This document shows positions 1 through 9,325 of a stretch of 64,000 bases of DNA, one piece after another. The position numbers and the translations under genes were made by a program. The notes under the pieces were generated by a model. That model did not search any database and was not told the origin of the DNA. It worked only from the letters and a program-made list of their open reading frames with translations. Position 1 is the first letter of the stretch. Each line of letters begins with the position of its first letter. Source of the DNA: an uncultured Candidatus Melainabacteria bacterium (lineage in GTDB: Bacteria > Cyanobacteriota > Vampirovibrionia > Gastranaerophilales > Gastranaerophilaceae); assembly GCA_947570135.1 (NCBI GenBank), contig CANOTP010000009.1, positions 1-64,000 of the forward strand, given 5' to 3'.

Positions 1-56
1 ACAAAATACTACAAGAACGACTAATGCGGCAGTTCTGAAGTCGTTATAATACAAGC

Positions 57-83
57 GGCGCGGATGATTACATCATCCGCGCC
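57..83 (+). terminator. Strong hairpin, probable terminator of an upstream gene
   Basis: A 12-bp perfect stem (57-68 with 72-83, loop of 3) is followed on the + strand by a T-rich run. It could end a + strand gene lying mostly before the window, or act in both directions, because the - strand SIS-domain gene stops at 93. Bases 1-56 are open in more than one frame for a few codons, so I cannot say which frame, if any, is the end of a gene. Confidence 0.7.
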
Positions 84-92
84 TTACTTTTA

Positions 93-1163
93 TTATTTTA
101 CTACTTTATTTAATCCGTGTGGTTTATCAACATTTCTGTGAAGTTTTAAGGCTGTTTCAAGTGCCAAAAGTTGGATTATTATGGCAATACATATTGTTTT
201 TACAATAGGTTTTTCACAGCTTGTGTTTACGTTGTATGTTGATTTAACCTGATTTGTGCGGTTTCCGATTAAACAGATTGGTGGATTATAGTTTTCTTTT
301 ATTGAATTTAAGTTTTTTATTGCAGTGTACGTGAATCCGTCATTTAGTATATAAATCAGTACTGATTTTCTATTATTAAGGATTGCGACATGACCGTGCA
401 TAAATTCACCTAAGATTGAAGAATTTGTATTGATATAAGATGTTTCTTTAATCTTTAAGGAGGCTTCTTTTGCCAGTGCGTAGCTTTGTCCGTCTGCGGT
501 TATAATAATGTGCTTATATTTAGATATAAACCTTGCAAGCTGCTTAATTTTCGGGTGAAGCGAGTATGCTTCTTCAATAAACGAAGGAATTGTTTTTAAA
601 TCCAAGATATAATCATAGATATCAATTCCTTTATCTTGAGCAAATTTTAGCGCTAACAGAGTTGAACAAAGAATTTGTGATGTAAAAGATTTTGTTGCCG
701 CAATACTTTTTTCTTCGCCCGCGTGACAAGCTAATTTATAATCTGAGGCATTCCAGATTGTAGAATTTTCTTTGTTTGTTATGCAAAGAGTTTTTACGCC
801 GAATTCTTTAGCTTTATCAACTGCTCTGTTTGTATCTGTTGTTTCGCCCGATTGGGTTATAAATATATACAAAATCCCGTCTTGGTGAGCGATTGTTTCG
901 TTTAGTAAAAATTCGCTTGAATATACTGCTCTGGCTTCGATTTTAGATATTGAGCCGAAAAGTTCTGCCGCGTATCTGGCACAATGGTAAGATGAACCGC
1001 TTGCAACAATGATAATCCTATTTATATCTTGCGGAGTTTCGATATTAATGTTTCCGTCTTTATCAAGATATGAATCGAGGATTATTTGCGAAATTTCGGA
1101 TTGCTCCAAAATTTCGCGTTCCATACAGCTTTGTTTTCTTTTCATAAATAAATCAAACAGCAT
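93..1163 (-). CDS. SIS-domain sugar-phosphate isomerase/deaminase (GlmS isomerase-half homologue)
   Basis: The 356-aa protein matches the C-terminal isomerase half of glucosamine-6-phosphate synthase. It has two SIS domains (about residues 45-175 and 215-330), the phosphosugar-binding SGSSYHCARY and TQSGETTDT segments, and a C-terminal DKPHGLNKVVK tail resembling that of GlmS. The N-terminal glutaminase domain with its catalytic Cys is absent, so glutamine-dependent amination is not expected. Such stand-alone proteins act as deaminases or isomerases of amino-sugar phosphates; the substrate is inferred only. The gene starts 9 bases after gatB, and a purine-rich GGAAGG inside the last gatB codons can serve as its ribosome binding site, suggesting cotranscription. 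Internal Met codons at residues 7 and 14 are alternative starts. Confidence 0.8.
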   Translation of the reverse strand: MLFDLFMKRKQSCMEREILEQSEISQIILDSYLDKDGNINIETPQDINRIIIVASGSSYHCARYAAELFGSISKIEARAVYSSEFLLNETIAHQDGILYIFITQSGETTDTNRAVDKAKEFGVKTLCITNKENSTIWNASDYKLACHAGEEKSIAATKSFTSQILCSTLLALKFAQDKGIDIYDYILDLKTIPSFIEEAYSLHPKIKQLARFISKYKHIIITADGQSYALAKEASLKIKETSYINTNSSILGEFMHGHVAILNNRKSVLIYILNDGFTYTAIKNLNSIKENYNPPICLIGNRTNQVKSTYNVNTSCEKPIVKTICIAIIIQLLALETALKLHRNVDKPHGLNKVVK

Positions 1164-1171
1164 ATTTTAAA

Positions 1172-2620
1172 TTAACCTTCCAACAGTCCCCTAAGCATTT
1201 CGTTAACTGTTTTAGGGTTAGCTCTGCCTTTTGTTTCTTTCATAATTTGACCGACGAAGAATCCTAAAAGGTTCGTTTTACCGTTTCTATAAGCTTCAAC
1301 TTCATTTGGATGAGCGTATACAACTTTTTGAACGATTTCTTTAATTGCGCCTTCGTCTGTTATCTGGCTTAAGCCTTTTTTCTCCACGATAGCTGATGCT
1401 TTTGTGCCTTCTTTCAGCATTTCTGTAATAATTTGTTTACCGATATTATTTGAAATTGTTCCTTTTTCGATTAAGCCGATAAGTTCAGCTAAGTTTTCAG
1501 GAGTTAATTTTGTATCGGAAATTTCAATGTGATCTTCTTTTAAGTATGCTGCAATTTCGCCCATAATAAAGTTTACTGCGATTTTTGGAGTTGCACCCAA
1601 TTCCAATACTTTATCAAAGAACAGTGCAAGTCCCATTTGTTCAACTATTACATTTGCGTCGTATTCGCTTAAGCCGATTTCCTGGTATCTTGCGCGTTTT
1701 TGAGAAGGTAATTCAGGCATTTTATCTTTAATTACTTGAACCCATTCTCTTGAAATTTCAAGCGGCATCAAATCCGGTTCCGGGAAGTATCTATAGTCAT
1801 GTGCATCTTCTTTTCCTCTCATTGAACGGGTTTCTCGAGAGTTATCATCCCATAACCTTGTTTCTTGAACAACTTGTCCACCTTCTTCTACGATATCGAT
1901 TTGTCTGTCAATTTCGTATTCGATAGCACGTTGAAGTGCAGAGAAGGAGTTAACGTTTTTGATTTCCGCGCGGGTACCGAATTCTTTAGATCCTTTTGGC
2001 ATGATTGAAATGTTAGCGTCACATCTCATTGAACCTTCTTCTAAGTTACCGTCACAAACTCCGATATAGCGAACGATGTTACGAAGTTCTTCCATGTAAT
2101 TGCGGGCTTCTTCTGAAGATCTCATATCAGGTTCGGATACGATTTCTAAAAGCGGTGTTCCTGCACGGTTTAGGTCAACTAAAGAATAGCTTGATCCAGC
2201 AAGTCCATCTGCGCCTGCGTGAACAAGTTTGCCTGCGTCTTCTTCCAAGTGAGCTCGGGTAATACCGATTCTTTTACCTTTTATATCAAGGTAACCGTTT
2301 ACACAAATAGGTTCGTCGTATTGTGAAATTTGATAACCTTTCGGCAAATCAGGATAGAAATACTGTTTTCTGTCAAATTTGCAGCGTGAAGGAATTTCAC
2401 AGTTTAGCGCCAAACCTGTTAAAATACCCATATTTACAACTTCTTTATTAAGTACAGGCAACACACCCGGCATACCTAATGTAATAGGGCTTGTTAAGCT
2501 GTTAGGTTCTTGCCCGAACTCGTTTTTATCGGGTGCAAAGATTTTTGATTTTGTTTTTAATTGTGCGTGGACTTCCAGCCCGATAACTACCTCGTATTTG
2601 TCTCTTAATTCTTGATCCAT
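1172..2620 (-). CDS. gatB: Aspartyl/glutamyl-tRNA(Asn/Gln) amidotransferase subunit B
   Basis: GatB is the tRNA-binding and kinase subunit of GatCAB, which converts misacylated Glu-tRNA(Gln) or Asp-tRNA(Asn) to the amide form using ammonia from GatA. The 482-aa length is normal. Family signatures are GLEVHAQLKT near the N-terminus, PKGYQISQYDEPI, RAGTPLLEIVSEPDM, EGSMRCDANIS and DYRYFPEPDL, followed by the C-terminal YqeY-like tail domain. The start is set by AAGGAG 8 bases before the ATG. gatC lies far away at 38324-38605 and gatA is not in the window, so the complex is encoded at dispersed loci. Confidence 0.98.
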   Translation of the reverse strand: MDQELRDKYEVVIGLEVHAQLKTKSKIFAPDKNEFGQEPNSLTSPITLGMPGVLPVLNKEVVNMGILTGLALNCEIPSRCKFDRKQYFYPDLPKGYQISQYDEPICVNGYLDIKGKRIGITRAHLEEDAGKLVHAGADGLAGSSYSLVDLNRAGTPLLEIVSEPDMRSSEEARNYMEELRNIVRYIGVCDGNLEEGSMRCDANISIMPKGSKEFGTRAEIKNVNSFSALQRAIEYEIDRQIDIVEEGGQVVQETRLWDDNSRETRSMRGKEDAHDYRYFPEPDLMPLEISREWVQVIKDKMPELPSQKRARYQEIGLSEYDANVIVEQMGLALFFDKVLELGATPKIAVNFIMGEIAAYLKEDHIEISDTKLTPENLAELIGLIEKGTISNNIGKQIITEMLKEGTKASAIVEKKGLSQITDEGAIKEIVQKVVYAHPNEVEAYRNGKTNLLGFFVGQIMKETKGRANPKTVNEMLRGLLEG

Positions 2621-2752
2621 TTTATTATATCTCCTTATTTGACTTTATTTTATCACAAAGGGGTAAATATTACTACCAATTTTCTATGAAAAAACAGCAA
2701 AAAAATTTTTTACGGTTTTTGTAATATCATAAGAAAAGATAGGAGATTAAAA

Positions 2753-3373
2753 ATGCAAATACAAAATGTAACTTTATCACAAAATAATTATTCACAAAAA
2801 CATAATCCGAATTTTACGGCAATCAGAAGTGTAAAATGCGAAGGGTTATATAAAAAATATCCTGAACTTGCTAATAACCTTGTTTCGGCTTTCAAAGAAA
2901 ACCCTACGGCAATGGCGTTTTGTAAAAAATATGATGTAGATATTGTTTTTGCTGCTATAAAACAAATGCAAGATACTGTTGAAAGTTCTATACATATAGT
3001 CTTTGATAATATTTCTAAAAGTAAAGTTAGAAGGTTTTTTGAAGGAGTTTTAGGAAAGAATGATGACAAAGTAGTTTTGCATGCTTGGGGAAATGAATAT
3101 TCCCTTCCGTGCAGTATAGAAAAAAGTACTCAAAATTTGGCTGAACACATTTCACCTGAAGTTAAGACCGCAGAAGGTTATCGCGGTGGAATGTTGGATT
3201 CCCATCTTAAAAATGCCGAGGAAAGAATACAAACTGCTCTAAATAAAAGATTAGAGAAAATTTCTAAAAAAAAAGCAAAAGCTGAAACTGCAAAAGCGGC
3301 TGAAACTAAATTAAAGACAGATGGTTCAAATTTGCAAAATTCAATAGATGATATGATTGAAAAAAGTTCGTAG
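2753..3373 (+). CDS. Hypothetical protein with N-terminal NPNFTA motif
   Basis: This 206-aa protein has no family I recognise. It begins with a short polar segment containing N-P-N-F-T-A (about residues 18-23), a motif that recurs near the start of other unassigned proteins here. The middle is mixed alpha/beta with no obvious catalytic motif. The C-terminal 60 residues are Lys/Ala/Glu-rich and probably form a helix or coiled coil. There is no signal peptide or membrane segment. AGGAG at 2741-2745 supports the ATG. An A9 run at about 3268-3276 lies in the Lys-rich region. The gene is monocistronic and convergent with the LOG gene. Confidence 0.75.
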   Translation: MQIQNVTLSQNNYSQKHNPNFTAIRSVKCEGLYKKYPELANNLVSAFKENPTAMAFCKKYDVDIVFAAIKQMQDTVESSIHIVFDNISKSKVRRFFEGVLGKNDDKVVLHAWGNEYSLPCSIEKSTQNLAEHISPEVKTAEGYRGGMLDSHLKNAEERIQTALNKRLEKISKKKAKAETAKAAETKLKTDGSNLQNSIDDMIEKSS

Positions 3374-3434
3374 GTTAATTACCTCTACCCCTGGTAGGCA
3401 TTTATCTGATAAGTTTTATCGACATCCCACACAT

Positions 3435-4025
3435 TTACCCCCTGGCGTAGATTGCGTTTTTGTCAATATCAAGAGTTGGCGGAGTGTAATTGTTTATATA
3501 CTCAATCGCATCTTGAGGTGTTTTTGCTATGTAATAATATTCACGCATGTTTTTGTTTGCGTATTTTTGTTCAATCATTACGTCAAAAAATTCAATCAAT
3601 TTATCATAAAAACCGTTTGTGTTTAAAAATACTATTGCTTTTTTGTTGTAACCAAGCTGCTTTTGAACAATCATTTCGGATACTTCTTCTAAAGTTCCGA
3701 AGCCTCCCGGAAGTGTAATAACAGCATCTGAGATACTGTCGATTTTTGCTTTTCTTTCTCTCATTCCCGCAGTCAGTATAAATTCGTCACATCCGTCTGT
3801 GAAAACTCCCATATTATGAAGTTTTTCAGGCATGACACCCGTAACTTTGCCGCCCTGAGCTTTAACTTGCGAGGCACAAGCCCACATTAAGCCTAAGTTG
3901 CTTCCGCCGTAAACTATATTATAACCGTTTTGCCCGATTAGGCTGCCTAATTCCTGAGCATCCCGATAATATTTTTCGTCTAAAAAATTACTTGAAGATG
4001 CGAATACACATATATTTTTAATCAT
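3435..4025 (-). CDS. LOG family protein (nucleoside 5'-monophosphate phosphoribohydrolase type)
   Basis: The 196-aa Rossmann-like protein belongs to the LOG/TIGR00730 family, whose members release the base from nucleoside 5'-monophosphates such as cytokinin ribotides. It shows the GGSNLG loop (residues 40-45), the RERK segment (89-92) and the signature PGGFGTLEE (106-114). Older annotations call this family lysine decarboxylase, which is not supported by its biochemistry. AGGGGT precedes the ATG at about 10 bases. The gene follows the pilin-like gene at 4037 by 11 bases on the same strand. The physiological substrate is unknown. Confidence 0.92.
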   Translation of the reverse strand: MIKNICVFASSSNFLDEKYYRDAQELGSLIGQNGYNIVYGGSNLGLMWACASQVKAQGGKVTGVMPEKLHNMGVFTDGCDEFILTAGMRERKAKIDSISDAVITLPGGFGTLEEVSEMIVQKQLGYNKKAIVFLNTNGFYDKLIEFFDVMIEQKYANKNMREYYYIAKTPQDAIEYINNYTPPTLDIDKNAIYARG

Positions 4026-4036
4026 AGAATTTACCC

Positions 4037-4678
4037 CTATTCCTCGTTAAATTCTCCGCCGATTCTGTAGTAATAAGAACAGGATATCCCGCTACCGTTG
4101 TTTGAGCAATCCTGTTTTAAATTTTCTAAATCCCAGTTATAACCAAGCGGTGTGATTTTCCCGTCAACATAAATATTCATTCCGTAAATATCTTTTCCCC
4201 AAGTATTCGGACCTTTCAGCCCGTTCATATCAAACATCATGATAAATGCGGGGTGATAATGGTTATCGTCAAGAATATCTTTTATTCCGATAATTATGTT
4301 ATTCTTACTTAAATATAAATTATCAAAATAATATTCATCATTAGGGCTTACTTTTGTTCCGTTCATATAATAAGGCGTATATCGAGAAGTCAGTTCATCC
4401 TGTTCGGTTAATCTCAGATAAGGTTTTACAAGCCGTATCATCAATTGTTCCCGTTCTTCATTCGTTTTTGCTTTTTTGAAACTTTTTACAATATCCGAAT
4501 CTGCCTGAGCTGCCATTGCTGTAAAAATATAGTCCATTTTATGATAAGTTTCGTTCCACCGAGAGATGTATGCTGCTTCTTTTGATGAAATAAGTGAACT
4601 TGGCAGCAAAAGAAGGATAATTCCAAAAATTACAAATATCGTGATTGAATATTCAATTTTCCAAAATCGTTTTCTCAT
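4037..4678 (-). CDS. Membrane-anchored protein with a prepilin-like C-terminal region
   Basis: The 213-aa protein has one N-terminal membrane helix (about residues 11-31) preceded by a basic stretch, so most of it is probably outside the cytoplasmic membrane. The N-terminus lacks the G-F-T-L-A-E prepilin cleavage site. The second half resembles the end of the prepilin-like proteins in this window: FDMNGLKGPNTWGKDIYGM corresponds to the D-V-N-G-x-K-x-P-N-x-x-G-x-D block of the genes at 16220, 32009 and 59055, followed by a P-L-G segment and paired Cys (DCSNNGSGISC). It may be a pilin relative anchored by an uncleaved helix. AAAGG lies 6 bases before the ATG. It sits 36 bases after the PHP gene. 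Confidence 0.75.
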   Translation of the reverse strand: MRKRFWKIEYSITIFVIFGIILLLLPSSLISSKEAAYISRWNETYHKMDYIFTAMAAQADSDIVKSFKKAKTNEEREQLMIRLVKPYLRLTEQDELTSRYTPYYMNGTKVSPNDEYYFDNLYLSKNNIIIGIKDILDDNHYHPAFIMMFDMNGLKGPNTWGKDIYGMNIYVDGKITPLGYNWDLENLKQDCSNNGSGISCSYYYRIGGEFNEE

Positions 4679-4714
4679 TTTGCCTTTCTTATAGACATTC
4701 GCGGCAGCGAGTGG

Positions 4715-5575
4715 CTACGCCATATCAATTCGTTTTTTTTCTTCAAGTAATTTTTCATAAACCCATTCGGGGATGAAGTTTTTACCTAAGATAATCTGAC
4801 CGTTCATAATGTTTGGTGTGTGAAAATCAGAGCCGCCCGTTACGATTAGTCCCAATTCTTCTGCCATTGATGAGAAATATTCAACACAGGCAGGCGAGTG
4901 TTTTCTGTGGTAAGCTTCAATTCCGCGAAGTCCGTAGGTCATTAATTCTTTTATCAAAGATTCTGCGATATCTAAATCGTGCGGGTGAGCAATAACAGGG
5001 ATTCCGCCTGCATCATAAATGATTTCAACAGCATCAAACGGGGTTACTGTTTTTCTCTGGACGTAAACTGGTGAATCATCATGGATGTATTTTGCGTAAG
5101 CGTCCATAATGTTATTTGTTCCGCCTGCGTTTGTGATTGCTCTTGCAATATGCGGACGACCGATACTTCCGCCTTCTGCGACAAGTTTTTTGATATCTTC
5201 AAACTTAATTTTTATCCCTTCTTTTTTTGATAAAAGAGTGATGATTTCTTTTGTTTGCTTAATTCTTGCTTGCTGTTGGTTTTTGATCAACTCAAGAAAA
5301 TCACTGTTTGTCGGGTCTGTGAAGTAGCCTAAAATGTGAACTTCGTAGTTTTTGTGCAGGGTATTTACTTCAATTCCTCGAATTATTTCGATTTTGTCCT
5401 GAAGTTGTTTATCTTTTATGTAATTTTGTGCCGCGTCATAAGCCAGAATATTATCGTGGTCTGTGATTGCGATAACTTCTAATCCGACATCGAGTGCGGT
5501 ATCCACGATTTTCTCGGGCGAAAAAACACCGTCGGAAAAATGCGTGTGGATATGTAAATCAGCTTTCTTCCTCAC
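4715..5575 (-). CDS. PHP domain phosphoesterase (TrpH/YciV-like)
   Basis: The 286-aa PHP-family metal-dependent phosphoesterase shows the first motif DLHIHTHFSDG at residues 6-16, ITDHDN near residue 40, an RPHIARA segment, IAHPHD, and the closing GGSDFH. These residues bind the tri-metal site. Relatives hydrolyse nucleoside 3',5'-bisphosphates or degrade RNA 5' ends, which would fit its position directly behind ymdB and rny. The start codon lies inside the last codons of ymdB (17-base overlap), indicating translational coupling. Confidence 0.9.
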   Translation of the reverse strand: MRKKADLHIHTHFSDGVFSPEKIVDTALDVGLEVIAITDHDNILAYDAAQNYIKDKQLQDKIEIIRGIEVNTLHKNYEVHILGYFTDPTNSDFLELIKNQQQARIKQTKEIITLLSKKEGIKIKFEDIKKLVAEGGSIGRPHIARAITNAGGTNNIMDAYAKYIHDDSPVYVQRKTVTPFDAVEIIYDAGGIPVIAHPHDLDIAESLIKELMTYGLRGIEAYHRKHSPACVEYFSSMAEELGLIVTGGSDFHTPNIMNGQIILGKNFIPEWVYEKLLEEKKRIDMA

Positions 5576-6392
5576 TTTTACTTTCCTCTTCTATATTATT
5601 ACTACTGTTAAAAATCCTTTTTATTGAGCGGGCTTTTCCTGTTGAAGTTTCAATTTCAACTTCAACGGCATTAATTTGCCTTGTTTTACCCTCTGCAACA
5701 TCGTAACGTTCAGGTATAGCGGTTAAAAATCGTGATAATGAAGTTTTATATTCCATTCCGATAACTCCGTCGGATGCTCCGCAAAATCCTGCATCCGTAA
5801 TGTATGCCATCCCGTTTAAAATACTTTCATCGGCGGTTTGAACATGGGTATGGGTTCCAAAAAACGCGCTTAGCCCTTGTTCTGAACAAAACCTGCCAAA
5901 ACAAATTTTTTCTGCCGTTGCTTCTGCATGAAAATCAAGAGCAATAATCGGTGTAATTTCTTTTATTCGCTTAATTTCATCGGCTACCATTTCCCATTGG
6001 GAATCCACAAGGTTCATAAATACTCTGCCTAAAACATTTATAATCCCGATTTTAAAACCGTCTTTTTCAAAAATTCTGCTGCCGACACCTTTTGTTCCTT
6101 TCGGGTAATTTATAGGTCTTATAAGTTTATCGGCATTATCGATGTAGCTATAAATGTCTTTTTTGTCCCAAATGTGGTTGCCGCAAGTCATACAGTCAAC
6201 CCCGTATTCTATAAATTCGTTATAATTTTTCTCTGTTAAACCAAACCCGTGGGATGCGTTTTCAATATTAGCGATAACAAAATCATATTTTTCGGAACTT
6301 TGTGCAAGAAAATCCCTGACAGCCTGCCTGCCGGGTTTTCCTACAATATCTCCGAAAAATATAATCTTTATTATGTCTGTTTTGTTTGTCAT
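5559..6392 (-). CDS. ymdB: YmdB family metallophosphoesterase (TIGR00282)
   Basis: The 277-aa calcineurin-like phosphodiesterase has the metal motifs FFGDIVGKPGR near the N-terminus, GNHIWDKK, DFHAEATAEK and GTHTHVQTAD. YmdB homologues hydrolyse cyclic nucleotides and affect gene expression and biofilm choice in Bacillus; the role here is inferred by homology. Gene order rny-ymdB is conserved in many Firmicutes and is kept here, with a strong hairpin (6419-6448) between the two genes. The last 25 residues are Ser/Glu-rich and overlap the start of the PHP gene. Confidence 0.95.
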   Translation of the reverse strand: MTNKTDIIKIIFFGDIVGKPGRQAVRDFLAQSSEKYDFVIANIENASHGFGLTEKNYNEFIEYGVDCMTCGNHIWDKKDIYSYIDNADKLIRPINYPKGTKGVGSRIFEKDGFKIGIINVLGRVFMNLVDSQWEMVADEIKRIKEITPIIALDFHAEATAEKICFGRFCSEQGLSAFFGTHTHVQTADESILNGMAYITDAGFCGASDGVIGMEYKTSLSRFLTAIPERYDVAEGKTRQINAVEVEIETSTGKARSIKRIFNSSNNIEEESKSEEES

Positions 6393-6418
6393 ATTATTTC
6401 CTGATTATAAGTTATGTT

Positions 6419-6448
6419 AAAGCGCACCGAGCAAGCTCGGTGCGCTTT
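6419..6448 (-). terminator. Rho-independent terminator/hairpin after rny
   Basis: A 14-bp perfect stem (6419-6432 with 6435-6448) with a 2-base loop lies 7 bases beyond the rny stop and 27 bases before the ymdB start. Its outer A/T arms allow action on either strand. It could partly uncouple rny from ymdB. Confidence 0.85.
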
Positions 6449-6455
6449 ATTTAAT

Positions 6456-7985
6456 TTATTTTGCAATTTCTGTTGTTCTAAACTCTCTTACAACCGTTAC
6501 TCTGATTTGACCCGGGTAATCAAGTTCGTTTTCAATACGTTTTGCAACATCTCTTGCAAGCTTGCCTGATGCTAGATCATCAAACATTTCGGCTTGAACG
6601 ATAATTCTTACTTCGCGTCCTGCCTGAACAGCAAATGATTGCTTGATACCTTCGTAGCTGTTAACGATTTCTTCGATTTTTTGAAGACGTTTAATGTATA
6701 TTTCCAAAGTGTCACGTCTTGCGCCAGGTCTGCCTGCTGAAATTGCGTCGGCAACTTTGACAAGTACCGCTTCAATGGTGTTTGCCACAACATCATCGTG
6801 GTGAGCTTCTATTGCGTGGATTACCTCAGGTTTTTCTCCGAATCTTGAAGCAAGTTCAACACCAAGTTGAATATGTGTACCTTCTTGAGTTTGGTCAACT
6901 GCCTTACCTATATCGTGCAATAACCCTGCGCGTTTTGCTATTTTTTCGTTTGCCCCGAGTTCTGCTGCGAGCATTCCTGCGATGTGTCCGACTTCAAGTG
7001 AGTGTTTTAGGACATTTTGACCGTAACTTGTTCTGTAATAAAGTCTTCCAAGAGTCTTGATAAGCTCTTTATGTAAGCCCATAACACCCATTTCTAATGC
7101 TGCGTTTTCACCTTCTGTCCAAATCTTTTTATCGATTTCTTCTCTTGCTTTTTCGACCATTTCTTCGATTCTTACAGGGTGAATTCTGCCGTCAACGATC
7201 AGTTTTTCTAATGTTAACTTTGCAATCTCGCGTCTTACCGGGTCAAAGCTTGATAATACAACTGCTTCAGGAGTATCATCAATGATTAAATCTACGCCTG
7301 TCAAAGTTTCTAAAGCTCTGATATTACGACCTTCGCGGCCTATAATACGACCTTTCATCTCATCATTTGGCAAGCCTACAACAGATACGGTTGTTTCCAC
7401 AACCTGTTCTATCATACAGCGTTGCATTGTTGTTGATAAGATTTCTTTAGATTTTTCAAGTGAAATTTCTTTTATTTTTGCTTCGTTTTCTCTAACCAAT
7501 TGCATTTGTTCTTGAGCCAAGTCGTTTTTTAATTGGTCTAAAAGTGTTCTTTTAGCGTCTTCACAAGACATCCCCGAAATTCTTTCAAGTTCTTCGGTTT
7601 GTTTTTGAACAAGTTCAGCTAAATAATCTTCTTTTTCTAAAAGCTGGTCTAATTTGTTTTGTGTTTGGATTTCTTTTTCGGTATATTCTTGAATTTTATC
7701 TTCAAGCATATCCTCTCTTTTTGCTAATTTTTGTTCTTGTCTTGCAAGTTCCTGTCTGCGTTCTCTTTCTTCTTCGTTAAGTTGTTCTCTGTCTTCTTGA
7801 AGTTCTTCTACGGCTTTGATTTTTGCTTCTTTGTAGAGAATTTTTTCTTTGTCTTCGAGTGCTTTTTTGTCTTTTTCGATAGACTCAAGAGCGTTTTTAA
7901 CTTTGTTTTTTTGAATAATCAGCATTGCAACCAAGACTATTACCGTAATAGTCGCAATAGCTAATAACAAGGTTTTTGCTTCCAT
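6456..7985 (-). CDS. rny: Ribonuclease Y
   Basis: RNase Y is a membrane-anchored endoribonuclease that starts mRNA decay. The 509-aa protein has the full architecture: an N-terminal membrane helix (about 4-22), a long Glu/Lys coiled coil (about 28-180), a KH domain with [15 protein letters not shown], and an HD domain with HSLEVGH and [10 protein letters not shown]. The length is typical. The stop is followed by a strong hairpin. The 204 bases upstream hold a short inverted repeat (8034-8039 with 8049-8054) that would lie in the leader. Confidence 0.98.
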   Translation of the reverse strand: MEAKTLLLAIATITVIVLVAMLIIQKNKVKNALESIEKDKKALEDKEKILYKEAKIKAVEELQEDREQLNEEERERRQELARQEQKLAKREDMLEDKIQEYTEKEIQTQNKLDQLLEKEDYLAELVQKQTEELERISGMSCEDAKRTLLDQLKNDLAQEQMQLVRENEAKIKEISLEKSKEILSTTMQRCMIEQVVETTVSVVGLPNDEMKGRIIGREGRNIRALETLTGVDLIIDDTPEAVVLSSFDPVRREIAKLTLEKLIVDGRIHPVRIEEMVEKAREEIDKKIWTEGENAALEMGVMGLHKELIKTLGRLYYRTSYGQNVLKHSLEVGHIAGMLAAELGANEKIAKRAGLLHDIGKAVDQTQEGTHIQLGVELASRFGEKPEVIHAIEAHHDDVVANTIEAVLVKVADAISAGRPGARRDTLEIYIKRLQKIEEIVNSYEGIKQSFAVQAGREVRIIVQAEMFDDLASGKLARDVAKRIENELDYPGQIRVTVVREFRTTEIAK

Positions 7986-8033
7986 AAAGTTATTTACCTT
8001 ATCCTTTTCTATTTTTTATAATACACGCAATGT

Positions 8034-8054
8034 CGGGTACATGTATCCTACCCG
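8034..8054. repeat. Short inverted repeat in the rny leader
   Basis: CGGGTA at 8034-8039 pairs with TACCCG at 8049-8054 around a 9-base loop, about 50 bases upstream of rny. It may form a leader hairpin or be an operator half-site pair. Nothing else stands out in the 8000-8189 gap. Confidence 0.35.
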
Positions 8055-8189
8055 TACGTTTATTCGGTTTTTAGTTTAAATAATCCTCATTGCATATATG
8101 TTCAAAAAATATTTCCTACTACATCTGTTTATATAATATCATGTAAAACGATTTTTGTATAGGGGGTGGATGGTGGATTTTATGAAAAA

Positions 8190-9314
8190 TTAGCAGTGAG
8201 AGGTTTTAACATATAAAGACATTACAGGTAAGCCTCTTTCTTGATTCATTTTTGTTTTTGTTACCTTATTTTCTAAAAATACAGCTCCGTCGCAGTTATC
8301 TTTTATCCCGCTTATAATATGAACTTTTACGGGGCTTGAAACACGTTCTTGAATAACTCTTTCTAAATTTGTGTGCTGTTTTTCAAATAAACGTGAATTA
8401 TGTATTAAAAAGTCATTAATTCCTGAGATAAGTTTTCCAGACATAAGTACAGTATCTAAACCTTCAGGCAATTTTAATCGTATAGCTTGCGCAACAGCAT
8501 CAATGTATCTGTTGATTGCAAATTTTGCACCTTCTAATGAAATCGGGAGGTTGTATTTTTTAATAAGTTCGGGATTTTCGTTTCGGGCAATTCTTGCATC
8601 TCCGATTGCAACCAGTTCTTTTACTGTTTTATCAGAGACATTTAGTTTTGATAGGAAGTTTTTTATTAATGCGGGAACCGATGCTCCATATTCTTCTAGC
8701 GGCTGTCCGTCCAAAAGCTGTCTGCCGTCACGGGATTCTGTTATTTGTAAAAAATCTTGTCCGTCAAGTTTAACTTTTTTGATATGACTTACACCAAAGC
8801 CGCCGCCTGTTGTGATAAACATTGCGGAATTATCTTCAAACGGTTGTTTTTGTAAACCTGCACAAGCTGCACCTATCATGTCGTTAAATACATAAACTTT
8901 ACTGTTAAATGTGTTACCTAAGTTTGTAAAGTCGATATTTGCAAGGCTTTCTCTCGTATCAATACTTCTTATGTTTCTTATTCTGTTTATTATGTAAGAA
9001 TTTTCGCCGTGTTTTTCCGGTCTTCCCGCTATAAAAATATTTATGGCTTCAAGTTGTCTTTCGTTTTTTGTTGGCAGTTTTTCCGTTGCATTTTTTGCCA
9101 TACTTGTTGCAAAGTGAATACTATCAGAAATCCTGCCGATAAATTCTTCTGAGGATTTTACTCCGCCGGGGCTTAAGTTTTTTGAAAATTCGTCAATAAT
9201 GGAACCTTTATTAAATAGTTTTATTTTAAAACTTCCGCCTGCAACGCTTGCGCCGATGTCTATTGCGGCTTTGTATCCAAAATTTATATTACGCTTGTTT
9301 CTTGAAATTTCCAT
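8190..9314 (-). CDS. ROK/ASKHA-fold sugar kinase-like protein
   Basis: The protein has the layout of the ASKHA (ROK/hexokinase/actin) fold: an N-terminal phosphate loop AAIDIGASVAGG, a central FNDMIGAACAG, TTGGGFGVS, and a C-terminal MSGKLI adenosine-type motif. Sugar phosphorylation is the usual reaction, but I do not see the zinc-binding Cys cluster of classic ROK proteins, so the substrate is open. I prefer the ATG at 9314 (374 aa) because TGAGGT lies 8-9 bases upstream; an in-frame GTG at 9344 lies inside a hairpin. The N-terminus carries NINFGYKA, similar to the F-x-A motif of other proteins here. Confidence 0.65.
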   Translation of the reverse strand: MEISRNKRNINFGYKAAIDIGASVAGGSFKIKLFNKGSIIDEFSKNLSPGGVKSSEEFIGRISDSIHFATSMAKNATEKLPTKNERQLEAINIFIAGRPEKHGENSYIINRIRNIRSIDTRESLANIDFTNLGNTFNSKVYVFNDMIGAACAGLQKQPFEDNSAMFITTGGGFGVSHIKKVKLDGQDFLQITESRDGRQLLDGQPLEEYGASVPALIKNFLSKLNVSDKTVKELVAIGDARIARNENPELIKKYNLPISLEGAKFAINRYIDAVAQAIRLKLPEGLDTVLMSGKLISGINDFLIHNSRLFEKQHTNLERVIQERVSSPVKVHIISGIKDNCDGAVFLENKVTKTKMNQERGLPVMSLYVKTSHC

Positions 9315-9325
9315 GAACAAAGACC

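Noticed and set aside
3380-3420. Possible terminator between the 2753 gene and the LOG gene
   Set aside because: Only a 5-bp stem with a 3-base loop and no T-run.
6782-7964. Long + strand ORFs opposite rny (for example 6782-7060, 7731-7964)
   Set aside because: They have skewed composition (Leu/Phe/Arg from the antisense of a coiled coil), no ribosome binding sites, and lie fully inside a clear gene.
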